Shown here piece by piece: positions 36,393 through 45,155 of a stretch of 64,000 bases of DNA. A program made the position numbers and the translations under genes. A model generated the notes under the pieces. That model saw only the letters and a list, made by a program, of their open reading frames with translations, was not told the origin of the DNA and ran no database searches. The stretch is from contig JAUXUD010000023.1 of NCBI GenBank assembly GCA_030680835.1, forward strand, positions 62,001 to 126,000, in the 5' to 3' direction. The stretch comes from Bacteroidota bacterium (lineage in GTDB: Bacteria; Bacteroidota; Bacteroidia; UKL13-3). Numbering within the stretch: the first letter of the stretch is position 1; every line of letters begins with the position of its first letter.

Positions 36393-38126
36393 ATGAAGGA
36401 TTTTTCGCAAAAAGTTCTCCCGATCGGTATGGCAACTGCCTTATTTTTAGGAGCATGTGCCGGCCCGGCTAACTTTACCAAAAACAGTTATACCGTAAAC
36501 CCGAACCCGCTTGAAATGAAGGGGGACTCGGTGAGCATCATGATTGTAGGTAATGTACCGCCTAAGTCAATTAAGGCAAGTACTTTATTAACCTTTCAGC
36601 CCATTCTTAAAACGAGTGATGGTCAGGAAATTAAGTTAAAAGAAGTTTCTGTAAAAGGAACCAAAGCCAAAGGCGCTGCTGATTACACCATTGACACGAA
36701 AACAGGTGGCAAAATTACCTATACCGACAAAATCGCTTATACCAGTGATTTGAAGAAGGTTAAAATGTATCCCCGTTTTTCTTTTCAGGGCAAAGCCATC
36801 CCGGTTGCCGACAGTATTATGGTTCAGGGAACGATTACCACTGCATTAATGCTGAATTTTACAGGTGAAGTGCTGATGAATAAGGACAATTATCAGCCGA
36901 TTCTGAACAATAAAGCTGTGAGCATTTATTTCCCAATGGATGTGCAAAAGTTTAACCCGAATTTTAAAACGGGTAATACCATTAGCAACAAGGTACAGAT
37001 TGCAGAATTGAAAAAATTATTGAAAAAGGATCCTAACTGGAATGTTAAAGGGATTTCAATCAATGCATTTGCATCACCTGATGGGGAATTGGAACGCAAC
37101 AACAACTTATCGAAAGGACGTTCGGAAAGTACTTTTGCGTATTTTAAAAATGAATTGAAAAAACTGGGCTTTTCGGAAGTGAATGACGAAAACTTTAGCA
37201 TGGGTTATATGCTTGCCGAAGACTGGAAAGGTTTTAAAACGGAACTTGAAACTTCAAATCTGGCTGATAAGGATGGTATGCTTGAAATATTAAACAATTC
37301 AAGCATCAGCGATGAAGAGCGTGAAAGTTTATTACGCAGAAACTTTGAGAAATCGTGGAAAAAAGCGGCTGAATCTATTTTACCCAAATTACGCAGGTCG
37401 GAGTTAGTTTTGATAGGTGGCAAACCTTTTAAAAATGATGCAGATTTAAAAAATTACTATGGCAAATACGATCAATTGGAAAATGAAGAATTGTACCATT
37501 TGGCAATTATCACTACCGATTTAACACAAAAAGCTGAAGTGTTAAATGCTTATAATACAAAGAATCCAACCGACTGGAAAGGATTTTCGGACCTGGCAGC
37601 CGTTCAGATTCAGCAAAACAATTTATCGGATGCTTCCAGCAATCTGGATAAAGCCAATACGTTGAGTCCGGATAATGGAATGGTATTAGCCAATATGGGT
37701 GCCATTGCCCGCGCAAAAGGTGATTATGCAGGTGCACATGCACTTTATGTAAAAGCAGGTGCCAAAGGTGCTGATGTTAGCTATAACCTGGGATTGTTTG
37801 ATATTAAGAGTGGCAACTACGCATCGGCAGTAAGCAATTTAAACAAAAGCGGCAAAGCCGATTTTAACGTAGCCCTGGCTCAGTTGTTAAATGGTGATGC
37901 TAATGCAGCCAAAACAACTATTGACAATATAAACACCGAATCGTTAACCTGGAAACATTATTACCTGCGCGCAATTTGCGGTGCCAGAATGAATAACCAG
38001 GATGTAACCACCACCAATGTTGCCCGTGCAGTAGCATTAAGCCCTGATGCAAGAACCTGGGCAAAAGATGATCTGGAGTTCAGAAATTACTTTTCTAATC
38101 CATTATTTGAAGCTGCTATAAGATAA
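36393..38126 (+). CDS. Lipoprotein with OmpA-like and TPR regions
   Basis: 577 residues. The signal sequence ends in the lipobox LGAC (Cys about 22), so the mature protein is lipid-anchored. Residues about 35-180 form a beta-rich domain (MKGDSVSIMIVGNVPPKSIK). About 185-330 resembles an OmpA-type peptidoglycan-binding domain (VSIYFPMDVQKFN, then NAFASPDGELERNNNLSKGR). The C-terminal 200 residues have TPR-like repeats (ASSNLDKANTLSPDNGMVLA, ANMGAIARAKGDYAGAHALY). Such combinations bridge outer membrane and cell wall, and some serve the type IX secretion machinery. Which applies here is not decidable. It is divergent from the ftsE unit and ends in a strong terminator. Confidence 0.82.
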   Translation: MKDFSQKVLPIGMATALFLGACAGPANFTKNSYTVNPNPLEMKGDSVSIMIVGNVPPKSIKASTLLTFQPILKTSDGQEIKLKEVSVKGTKAKGAADYTIDTKTGGKITYTDKIAYTSDLKKVKMYPRFSFQGKAIPVADSIMVQGTITTALMLNFTGEVLMNKDNYQPILNNKAVSIYFPMDVQKFNPNFKTGNTISNKVQIAELKKLLKKDPNWNVKGISINAFASPDGELERNNNLSKGRSESTFAYFKNELKKLGFSEVNDENFSMGYMLAEDWKGFKTELETSNLADKDGMLEILNNSSISDEERESLLRRNFEKSWKKAAESILPKLRRSELVLIGGKPFKNDADLKNYYGKYDQLENEELYHLAIITTDLTQKAEVLNAYNTKNPTDWKGFSDLAAVQIQQNNLSDASSNLDKANTLSPDNGMVLANMGAIARAKGDYAGAHALYVKAGAKGADVSYNLGLFDIKSGNYASAVSNLNKSGKADFNVALAQLLNGDANAAKTTIDNINTESLTWKHYYLRAICGARMNNQDVTTTNVARAVALSPDARTWAKDDLEFRNYFSNPLFEAAIR

Positions 38127-38145
38127 GAAGCTTCAACAATATTGT

Positions 38146-38186
38146 AAAGCCCCAATGTTCGGTTGAACATTGGGGCTTTGTTTTTT
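38146..38186 (+). terminator. Rho-independent terminator
   Basis: A perfect 15-bp inverted repeat (38146-38160 with 38165-38179, arm aaagccccaatgttc, loop ggtt) is followed by G and a run of six T. It ends the lipoprotein gene. The T-run reaches the last codon of the convergent TonB-receptor-like gene. Confidence 0.92.
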
Positions 38187-40149
38187 ATTGAGATTGCCGG
38201 CTTTTAGTCACCCTTGTCAGATTCACCGTTATTCCAAAGAACATACGTAAATCAAATTGTGCCCCAATCGAATGATAACGCTCCAATCCATTGAAGATAT
38301 TCCGGATTGTCAGGTTCAGGCTAAGAATATCATGAACAGCCCGTTTTGAAATGCTGAGATCACACACAAGAAATCCTTTGATCAGTTTGTGTGGATTCTT
38401 TGATTCAATGGATCTGCCCGGAGTAATCACATCGAAAGTTGCAGCGCCCTGGTACGCAGTTCTCAGGCATGCATTAAATCTTTCAGGCAACTGGTAGTTG
38501 AGGAGCATTGAGAACCGATGTACCGGGAGACTGCGTGTTAGTTCACGATTACCGGCTACCTGGAACGTGATAAGTCCCTCCATACCCGCATTCAGTTTTG
38601 GCGTGATCAGTAACTTTGCTGTACCCCCACCTATAAAGTTCAAGGTTTGCCCGCTCGAATATCTGCCAACCACAATATCAGGAACTGTTGAATTATTATA
38701 AAGATATGCCACATCATAAAAAGGCAATGCATCAATAAATTTAAGTCCGGTATAGAGCTTCCACATAAACAGGCTGTGGCCGTTTGATCGTAATGAAATA
38801 TCTGTGCTCAACTGTCTTGTGCCGCGCAGTAATATATTTGTCCGGCCTCTTTCATATGCTGACACAAAGTAATTCTCTTCTTCATCAATAAGGCGATAAC
38901 TATGGCAAATGTTGAAACTCCAAAGGCGATTGGTTTCCGATTTCCACCTCAGCGTTGCAGCGGCTTTTGATCCCATATAACCCGAACCCGCTGCCGATAC
39001 CAATTGAAAATCGCCTGAAAAGGATAAGCCATTTCTGTAAATTATATGTGTGTGAATACTGGGAATATAAAATGCATGAATGCCTGTTGTACTTAGTTGG
39101 TTACGATAATATCTATAAGCAAAGCCGGGTTCAACAGCAACACGATGGCTTTTCCAACAGGTAGTGTGTGAATATGATGTGTTTATAACCCCATGTGTAT
39201 TTGAAGGCAGCATGGGTGAATTTTTGAATTGACTTTGTGCATCTTCCCATAAAATAGCTGTTGAAACTTTTAAGTTGCCCTTATTGCTAGTTTTTAATGA
39301 AGTAACAGAGGTTGCACTGTATTGTTTTCCTGTCACGAGAATCTCATATTTCTCCGGGTCAAAAAGATAATCTGAGGCCTCAGTCACGTACGCCTGCATA
39401 TGATGCCTGAGTTTGCCACCATCATAACCCAGCCCGAATCTTACTGATTCAAGTGAAGATTTTGAGGTTAAAGGATTGTTAGTATTAACCCGGTTAAAAA
39501 TTGCAGCATCCCTGAAGAAATAATCCTGGTATGTATACGAACAGCCCGCGCTCCAGGTATTGTTGCCAAAACCTGCAACATGGCTGTAATTCAGCCCCAC
39601 TTTATCTACATTCGGTGTAGGTGTAATATACCTGAACGGGCCGGGATCTCCTGTTTCATTACCATTGCCCAGATATCCGGTATATGATGGACTGTTCTTC
39701 TTCTTTGTGATTATATGAACAATACCTTTATCTGCAAATTCTCCGTAATATAAACATGGCTCGGTTACCACCTCAATATGGTCTACATCGGCAAGTGCAA
39801 TACCGGTCATATTTACTGCTACTGCATCAAACCTGCTAAGATCAATCCGCACACCGTCAACCATGAAAATCCATGATTGAAATTTATAGTTTGAAGTAGC
39901 TCCAAATTGTGCAAAATACCTGTCGCCATTAATAGTGGTGTAAGTTCCGTTCTCAATTAACAGGAACAAATCGCTCAATCGCGAAAGCCCTGCATTTAAC
40001 ATCTGCTCACCTGTGATTATCTGAATGGAAGGATTCATGTGAATGGAATCTTCGTTTGATTGTTGCACCTCATGCCCAATATTTACAAGGGTTGAGGCTT
40101 GTGAAAGCAAACTACAACAAATTGCGGGTATGATTAAGATAGCCTTCAT
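38185..40149 (-). CDS. TonB-dependent receptor-like outer-membrane protein
   Basis: 654 residues from the ATG at 40149 (MKAILIIPAICCSLLSQA). An in-frame start at 40296 would lie deep inside the upstream gene. The plug domain spans about 40-170 (IQIITGEQMLNAGLSRLSDL, WIFMVDGVRIDL, LADVDHIEVVTEPCLYYGE, GIVHIITKKK). The rest forms a long beta-barrel with strands ending in aromatic residues. No N-terminal carboxypeptidase-like domain is present, and no SusD-like partner is nearby, so polysaccharide uptake is unlikely. The start codon overlaps the stop of the upstream barrel gene (ATGA), so the two proteins are probably made together. Ligand unknown. Confidence 0.85.
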   Translation of the reverse strand: MKAILIIPAICCSLLSQASTLVNIGHEVQQSNEDSIHMNPSIQIITGEQMLNAGLSRLSDLFLLIENGTYTTINGDRYFAQFGATSNYKFQSWIFMVDGVRIDLSRFDAVAVNMTGIALADVDHIEVVTEPCLYYGEFADKGIVHIITKKKNSPSYTGYLGNGNETGDPGPFRYITPTPNVDKVGLNYSHVAGFGNNTWSAGCSYTYQDYFFRDAAIFNRVNTNNPLTSKSSLESVRFGLGYDGGKLRHHMQAYVTEASDYLFDPEKYEILVTGKQYSATSVTSLKTSNKGNLKVSTAILWEDAQSQFKNSPMLPSNTHGVINTSYSHTTCWKSHRVAVEPGFAYRYYRNQLSTTGIHAFYIPSIHTHIIYRNGLSFSGDFQLVSAAGSGYMGSKAAATLRWKSETNRLWSFNICHSYRLIDEEENYFVSAYERGRTNILLRGTRQLSTDISLRSNGHSLFMWKLYTGLKFIDALPFYDVAYLYNNSTVPDIVVGRYSSGQTLNFIGGGTAKLLITPKLNAGMEGLITFQVAGNRELTRSLPVHRFSMLLNYQLPERFNACLRTAYQGAATFDVITPGRSIESKNPHKLIKGFLVCDLSISKRAVHDILSLNLTIRNIFNGLERYHSIGAQFDLRMFFGITVNLTRVTKSRQSQ

Positions 40150-40715
40150 TTCATGACCCTCCCGAACCATTGAGGTGTGTTGAAATAATAACGAACGCCT
40201 ATGGTTACATTCGTAAAATCTATTCTTGTCTTTGTGAATTCTCTCTTCCAGCCTGCACCGGCCGAAACTCCCCATTGTGCATACGCTGGCCTCCACTCAA
40301 TATTCGAAGCGAGTTGCATCATCATTTCAGATTCCCTAAGGTTTCCGGCACCAGGTGTTTCATTGAATACCATATATGCATTTCCAATTGAGACGCTGTT
40401 GATCCAACTAAATTGTTGATGGAACTTATAGGTATAATTGTAACCCAGTGCGCAATGATAATCAGAATAGGAAGGAACAATGCCCCGGCTCTTCATTTCT
40501 GCCATTTCTGTGCGCAGAAACAGATACCCATTCCAGAAATTGCTGCCAAACTCTATTGCAGACGAATTGGGTAAGCTATACCATTTATTAATTGAGGGTA
40601 CACTTATCGTAGTTCCACCAAAAATACCAATTGAAAGTGTTTTGAAGTTCTGCCTGTCCTGGGCTAAACCAACGGTCATGATGGATGATAATGCGAAGAG
40701 CAAAATAAGTCTCAT
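40146..40715 (-). CDS. Exported beta-barrel-like protein coupled to the TonB-receptor-like gene
   Basis: 189 residues with a signal peptide at 1-18 (LLFALSSIMTVGLAQ). The mature protein has alternating strands (TLSIGIFGGTTISVPS, AIEFGSNFWNGYLFLRTEMA, HCALGYNYTYKFHQQFSW, WGVSAGAGWKREFTKTRIDF, VTIGVRYYF), suggesting a small outer-membrane barrel, although the end is not a terminal aromatic. Its stop overlaps the start of the receptor-like gene. A -7-like TACATTTG (40751-40744, minus strand) precedes it without a good -33 element. Function unknown; it may be an accessory of the receptor. Confidence 0.75.
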   Translation of the reverse strand: MRLILLFALSSIMTVGLAQDRQNFKTLSIGIFGGTTISVPSINKWYSLPNSSAIEFGSNFWNGYLFLRTEMAEMKSRGIVPSYSDYHCALGYNYTYKFHQQFSWINSVSIGNAYMVFNETPGAGNLRESEMMMQLASNIEWRPAYAQWGVSAGAGWKREFTKTRIDFTNVTIGVRYYFNTPQWFGRVMK

Positions 40716-40888
40716 AAGGTTGAGTGGATGCTAACAGTCTGAACAAATGTAATGAATTTTTAATCATTGTCATTTTTAACAAAAAATTAAATTAGAAGTA
40801 ATAAAAAATTCAGGTAAATTTGTTTGATTGAAATAGAAGCCATTTTATTTCAACTATAATACCCAAACAAAAACTAAACCATTCAATA

Positions 40889-41095
40889 ATGAAAATATTA
40901 TTAGATATCCCTGATAATAAGGCTGCATCTTTACTGGATGTACTAAGAAGTATTTCTTACGTAAAAGCCAAAACACTTAGTGATGAAAAGGCTTTACTGA
41001 TGGAAGAGATCAAGGAAGCGGTAGAAAACCTTAAATTAGTGCGTCAGGGGAAATTAAAAGCCCGTCCTGCTAAAGAGTTATTGAATGAGTTATAG
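40889..41095 (+). CDS. Antitoxin-like small protein
   Basis: 68 residues. MKILLDIPDNKAASLLDVLR opens a short strand and helix; a helical middle (ALLMEEIKEAVENLKLVRQG) and the ending KARPAKELLNEL follow. This layout is common for Bacteroidota antitoxins paired with RelE/ParE-type toxins. The ending ELLNEL overlaps an ATG reading MSYSI, the usual coupled start of a toxin, but that frame stops after five codons. No intact toxin follows. The family call is based on layout and resemblance. Confidence 0.6.
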   Translation: MKILLDIPDNKAASLLDVLRSISYVKAKTLSDEKALLMEEIKEAVENLKLVRQGKLKARPAKELLNEL

Positions 41096-41169
41096 TATAT
41101 GATAAGTCAGAAAAGGAAAATCTTTCGGATAATGAACTTGATGATCTTTTGAAAAACATTCCTGAATAA
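41085..41169 (+). pseudogene. Broken remnant of a toxin gene
   Basis: The ATG at 41085 overlaps the antitoxin end and reads MSYSI before TGA at 41100. In the adjacent frame the reading continues as VYDKSEKENLSDNELDDLLK and stops at 41169. A frameshift after the fifth codon plus loss of the remainder would explain this. It is too short to identify a toxin family. Confidence 0.35.
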
Positions 41170-41463
41170 GTCAAATTGAATTGTATCATATGTATTTATA
41201 ATGAGGGTGGTAACTCATAAAAGGAAACTGTTTTAATGGTTTGACCCAACTTTTGGGACTATGCCTCTGGAAAAACCAAAAATCTGAAAGATATTAGTAG
41301 CTTCGTGCTTTGATTGTGCTATTTTCGAGTGGAAATGATGTTAAGGCAATGGTGTTCGAATCATTCTTGGTGCATGGTACAAATAAGAATAAAACAATAT
41401 TTCAAAAATACAATTCCTAAAAGCTATGGTTATTTAAAATCAATTATATAAAAATTAAAGAAA
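41170..41463. other. Intergenic stretch, nothing recognised
   Basis: No coding frame, hairpin terminator or repeat is visible in this AT-rich stretch. Together with the toxin remnant it makes a 368-bp gap that looks like a decayed locus. Confidence 0.4.
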
Positions 41464-42069
41464 ATGAAATTCAAGTGGCATTTTTATTTTTTATACATAA
41501 TTTTTATTATTCTATCCATACAATGTTCCAAATATGATCCTTGCAAAGGACTAACTAAAAAAACATTTACAGATACTGCCTGGATAGAAAATATATATAA
41601 ATCAAAAATACCATACCATTGTCCCGACACCCTCGTATACTTAAGTAATTTTGGCGATTCCGCTGTACTTTATGGGAGTTGTTCACACAGCTTTTTTAGC
41701 AATAAAACTTCTGCGGCTAATAATATCGACTGCCCTGATGACATCATCACTGTATACGAAAAAATTGATTATCGATTTAAAGGAAATAATGTTGAGCTAT
41801 CTGACATACAATTAGGTTTAAGTTCATTCCATACTTCAATTAATAATTATAAGCCTGGAATTTTTTTCGGCATCGATAAGCATCATTTTGTTGACTATGA
41901 GTTCTATTTCCCCTATAATCAGGATTCAATCTTTGTAAACAATGTTACTATTATAGGTAATTTATTTTATACTGATCGATACACGGCTCTTTTATTATAC
42001 AATTACGTTTATGGTTTGATAAGGATAAATTATAACGGTAAAATCTGGACAATACGAAATATAAAGTAA
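41464..42069 (+). CDS. Lipoprotein of unknown function
   Basis: 201 residues. The signal sequence is strongly hydrophobic (FYFLYIIFIILSI) and ends in the lipobox SIQC (Cys about 21). The mature part is beta-rich with many Tyr, Asn and Asp (DYEFYFPYNQDSIFVNN) and four further cysteines spread over the first 75 residues. It is very AT-rich relative to the neighbouring parE, which may indicate acquisition or low constraint. No family recognised. It stands alone on its strand, 216 bp upstream of parE. Confidence 0.65.
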   Translation: MKFKWHFYFLYIIFIILSIQCSKYDPCKGLTKKTFTDTAWIENIYKSKIPYHCPDTLVYLSNFGDSAVLYGSCSHSFFSNKTSAANNIDCPDDIITVYEKIDYRFKGNNVELSDIQLGLSSFHTSINNYKPGIFFGIDKHHFVDYEFYFPYNQDSIFVNNVTIIGNLFYTDRYTALLLYNYVYGLIRINYNGKIWTIRNIK

Positions 42070-42212
42070 TTACAACGGCATAATACCTTCAATTTACAGC
42101 ATCGAAAAAAGCCCGGAATCCACATTACCACCAGGCAACAACAGTCAACCGGGAGTACACAAGGTCCATTATTTTTTTTAGAATGCCAGTCGTCAGCGGC
42201 CTCTACACCCGT

Positions 42213-42221
42213 TTATCCACA
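42213..42221 (+). promoter_or_regulatory. Perfect DnaA-box-like 9-mer upstream of parE
   Basis: TTATCCACA matches the DnaA-box consensus TTATNCACA exactly and lies 65 bp before the parE start. A single 9-mer is expected by chance about once per 30 kb, so this is only a candidate. Confidence 0.3.
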
Positions 42222-42285
42222 ACCCTGTGCAAAATAAGCCTGCAGGTTCAACAAAAAGCGCGTATTTTTACGCTTTATTTTTGAA

Positions 42286-44166
42286 ATGGCAGCAGAAGCA
42301 GTTAGGTACGACGAAAGTAGCATTAAATCATTGGATTGGCGGGAGCATATACGGCTACGTCCGGGTATGTATATTGGCAAATTGGGCGACGGTAGCGCCA
42401 TGGATGACGGGATTTACATTTTATTGAAGGAGATTATTGATAACTCCATTGACGAATATGTGATGGGCAATGGTCGCCAGATTGATATTAAAGTTACAGA
42501 CAGCAAGGCATTTATAAGGGATTACGGACGTGGAATTCCATTGGGAAAGGTTATTGAGTGCGTTTCACAGATAAATACGGGCGGGAAATACGATTCCCAG
42601 GCGTTTAAAAAGTCGGTGGGTTTAAATGGAGTGGGAACCAAGGCGGTGAATGCATTGTCGGCGAGTTTTAAAGTGCAATCTTTCAGAGATGGTAAAACCA
42701 AGATCGTAGAGTTTGAAAAAGGGAATCTGATTAAGGACCACAAGCTTCAGGATACCATTGAACCCAACGGCACTGCAATTACCTTTATTCCGGATGATGG
42801 CATTTTTAAGCATTATCGGTTTATCAGCGAGTTTTTTGAAAACATGCTCTGGAATTATGTGTATCTCAACTCCGGATTAACGATTTGGTTCAACGATAAA
42901 AAATTCTTTTCCAAAGATGGTTTGCTGGATTTGCTGAAACGCAAAACCAATGAAGAAGCATTGCGTTACCCGATTATTCATTTAAAAGGGGAGGACATTG
43001 AAGTAGCGATTACCCACGAAAATCAGTATGGAGAAGAGTATTACAGCTTTGTAAACGGTCAGCATACCACGCAGGGTGGAACGCACCTGAATGCTTTCAG
43101 AGAAGCATTTGCCAAAACAGTTCGTGAGTATTATAAAAAAGATTTTGATTTGGCGGATATACGTGCAAGCATCATAGCTGCTGTAAGCATCCGGGTGCAG
43201 GAGCCTGTATTCGAAAGTCAGACCAAAACCAAGCTGGGTTCAAGCAATATGGCGCCCACCGAATCGCAATCGGTAAAACAATTTGTAACCGATTTTTTAA
43301 AGAAAAGTCTGGATGATTATTTACACAAACACCCCGAAACCTCCGATGCATTACTACGCCGCATTAACCAGAGTGAGCGCGAACGCAAGGAGATGGCCGG
43401 TATAAAAAAACTGGCTAATGAACGTGCTAAGAAAGCGAATCTGCACAACAAAAAATTACGCGATTGCCGCGTACATTATAACGAAAGCAAAGACGAACGT
43501 AAATTTGATACCACTTTATTTATAACTGAAGGAGACTCGGCAAGTGGTTCCATTACCAAATCGCGAAACGTGGAGTTTCAGGCAGTATTTAGTTTACGCG
43601 GAAAGCCATTGAACAGTTATGGTTTAACCAAAAAAATTGTATACGAAAACGAAGAGTTTAACCTGCTACAACATGCGCTTAACATTGAAGAGAGCATTGA
43701 AGACCTGCGTTACAACCGCATTGTAGTGGCAACCGATGCCGATGTGGATGGGATGCATATACGTTTGTTATTGCTCACTTTTTTCCTGCAATTTTTCCCG
43801 GATCTGGCAAAAAACGGACATTTATATATTTTGGAAACCCCTTTATTCAGGGTTCGTAACAAACAAAAAACCATTTACTGTTACAGTGATGAAGAAAAGC
43901 AAAATGCAATCCACCAATTAGGAACCCGGCCCGAAATTACCCGTTTTAAAGGCCTGGGAGAAATTTCGCCCGAAGAGTTTGGTTTGTTTATAGGAGAAGA
44001 TATGCGCCTGCAACCGGTATTGGTTCGCCATGATACCCCCATCCAAAAAATGCTGGAATATTATATGGGCAAAAACACCATGGACCGCCAGGCATTTATC
44101 ATTGATAATCTACGTATTGAAAAGGATATGGTTTATAAATCAGAAATCGAAGAGGAATTGGTGTAG
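42286..44166 (+). CDS. parE: DNA topoisomerase IV subunit B
   Basis: 626 residues, the GyrB/ParE family without a GyrB-type insert. The N-terminal GHKL ATPase domain has [24 protein letters not shown] and [14 protein letters not shown]. The transducer domain is at about 230-400. The TOPRIM domain has [15 protein letters not shown] and [15 protein letters not shown], with the acidic metal ligands. The C-terminus has [14 protein letters not shown]. The phrase [20 protein letters not shown] is typical of Bacteroidota ParE. With ParC it decatenates daughter chromosomes. The parC gene is not adjacent but 17 kb further on. A TATTTTTG element lies too close to the start codon to be its -7 box. Confidence 0.93.
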   Translation: MAAEAVRYDESSIKSLDWREHIRLRPGMYIGKLGDGSAMDDGIYILLKEIIDNSIDEYVMGNGRQIDIKVTDSKAFIRDYGRGIPLGKVIECVSQINTGGKYDSQAFKKSVGLNGVGTKAVNALSASFKVQSFRDGKTKIVEFEKGNLIKDHKLQDTIEPNGTAITFIPDDGIFKHYRFISEFFENMLWNYVYLNSGLTIWFNDKKFFSKDGLLDLLKRKTNEEALRYPIIHLKGEDIEVAITHENQYGEEYYSFVNGQHTTQGGTHLNAFREAFAKTVREYYKKDFDLADIRASIIAAVSIRVQEPVFESQTKTKLGSSNMAPTESQSVKQFVTDFLKKSLDDYLHKHPETSDALLRRINQSERERKEMAGIKKLANERAKKANLHNKKLRDCRVHYNESKDERKFDTTLFITEGDSASGSITKSRNVEFQAVFSLRGKPLNSYGLTKKIVYENEEFNLLQHALNIEESIEDLRYNRIVVATDADVDGMHIRLLLLTFFLQFFPDLAKNGHLYILETPLFRVRNKQKTIYCYSDEEKQNAIHQLGTRPEITRFKGLGEISPEEFGLFIGEDMRLQPVLVRHDTPIQKMLEYYMGKNTMDRQAFIIDNLRIEKDMVYKSEIEEELV

Positions 44167-44173
44167 GCAACAA

Positions 44174-44267
44174 ATGTACGATGTACGATGTACGATGTAC
44201 GATGTACGATGTACGATGTACGATGTACGATGTACGATGTACGATGTACGATGTACGATGTACGATG
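44174..44267. repeat. Perfect 7-bp tandem repeat, about 13.4 copies
   Basis: The unit ATGTACG is repeated without error from 44174 to 44267, starting 8 bp after the parE stop and ending about 40 bp before the end of the convergent fdhD gene. Because 7 is not a multiple of 3, any frame through it cycles with a 7-residue period (YDVRCTM). Those frames are not real proteins. Such arrays change length by slippage. Confidence 0.95.
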
Positions 44268-44305
44268 AAAATATTGGGGTTACAATTTAATAAAAAATAA
44301 AACAA

Positions 44306-45154
44306 TTATTTTATATCAATTCGTTCCGGAGCGCTATAAATATTAAACCGCTGTTCCCGTAAAAAACCTACCAAAGATATATTTAATTCCTGTGCCAGTT
44401 GAACGGCCAGGCTGGAGGGGGCACCTACGGCTGCAACTATTGGGATGCCTGCCATGGAGGCTTTTTGTATGAGTTCAAAACTGGCTCTGCCGCTTAATAA
44501 TAATATTGAGTTTGTTAATGGAATTTGATTTGAACCCAATGCGGCTCCGATGAGTTTATCCAATGCATTGTGCCTGCCAACATCTTCTCTGCTTAATTGC
44601 AATTCGCCTTTGTTATTAAACAGGGCACAGGCATGTAAACCACCTGTATGTTCAAAAACATTTTGGGTTTTGCGTAAGGTATCCGGTAGTTCAAACAAGG
44701 TTGTATTTGTTACGGTAAATGTATTATTTTGTTGTATGTCGCAAAGCGTGTGTATGGCATCAATACTGGCTTTTCCACAAACCCCGCAGCTTGATGTGGT
44801 ATAAAAATTTCGTTGTAGTTTTGCAAAATCTATGTCTGAATTTTCGTTGAGTTCAACCCGAACAATATTAAATTGATTCTCTATGGTGTTGGCTTCTGTG
44901 CAATATTTTATCTGTATGATTTCTTCTGTACTTTTAATGATCCCTTCGGTGAATAAAAAACCTAAAGCCAGTTCAAAATCGTTGCCGGGAGTACGCATGG
45001 TAACCGAAATACTTTTTTGCTCACGATGTTGGTTCAGGCCATAACCCAGGCGTATTTCAAGCGGTTCTTCCATGGCTAGTAAATCGGGGAGGGCAGAACT
45101 GTTGTTAACATTAACTTTAATTATTTGAACAGGACTTACGGAAGACTTTGTCAT
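44306..45154 (-). CDS. fdhD: FdhD sulfurtransferase for formate dehydrogenase
   Basis: 282 residues. FdhD moves sulfur from a cysteine desulfurase to the molybdenum cofactor of formate dehydrogenase. The family block EEPLEIRLGYGLN, the N-terminal TPGNDFELALGFLFTEG, the loop TTSSCGVCGKASID with C123 and C126 (the sulfur-carrying pair), SREDVGRHNALDKLIGAAL and LSGRASFELIQKASMAGIP are all present. The start is 1 bp after the stop of the M1 peptidase gene. No formate dehydrogenase or molybdopterin gene occurs in the window, so its client is elsewhere. Confidence 0.95.
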   Translation of the reverse strand: MTKSSVSPVQIIKVNVNNSSALPDLLAMEEPLEIRLGYGLNQHREQKSISVTMRTPGNDFELALGFLFTEGIIKSTEEIIQIKYCTEANTIENQFNIVRVELNENSDIDFAKLQRNFYTTSSCGVCGKASIDAIHTLCDIQQNNTFTVTNTTLFELPDTLRKTQNVFEHTGGLHACALFNNKGELQLSREDVGRHNALDKLIGAALGSNQIPLTNSILLLSGRASFELIQKASMAGIPIVAAVGAPSSLAVQLAQELNISLVGFLREQRFNIYSAPERIDIK

Positions 45155-45155
45155 G

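Noticed and set aside
41096-41463. Functional small gene after the antitoxin
   Set aside because: Only a frame broken after five codons and a 26-codon remnant exist; neither looks functional.
42286-44166. gyrB instead of parE
   Set aside because: The opening phrase [20 protein letters not shown] and the short length fit Bacteroidota ParE. Certainty is not absolute without alignment.
44174-44267. Possible CRISPR array
   Set aside because: The unit is 7 bp, perfectly contiguous, with no spacers and no cas genes nearby.
44030-44305. Reading frames with YDVRCTM peptide repeats on both strands
   Set aside because: They arise only because the 7-bp tandem repeat cycles through all frames. They overlap the ends of parE and fdhD and have no other content.
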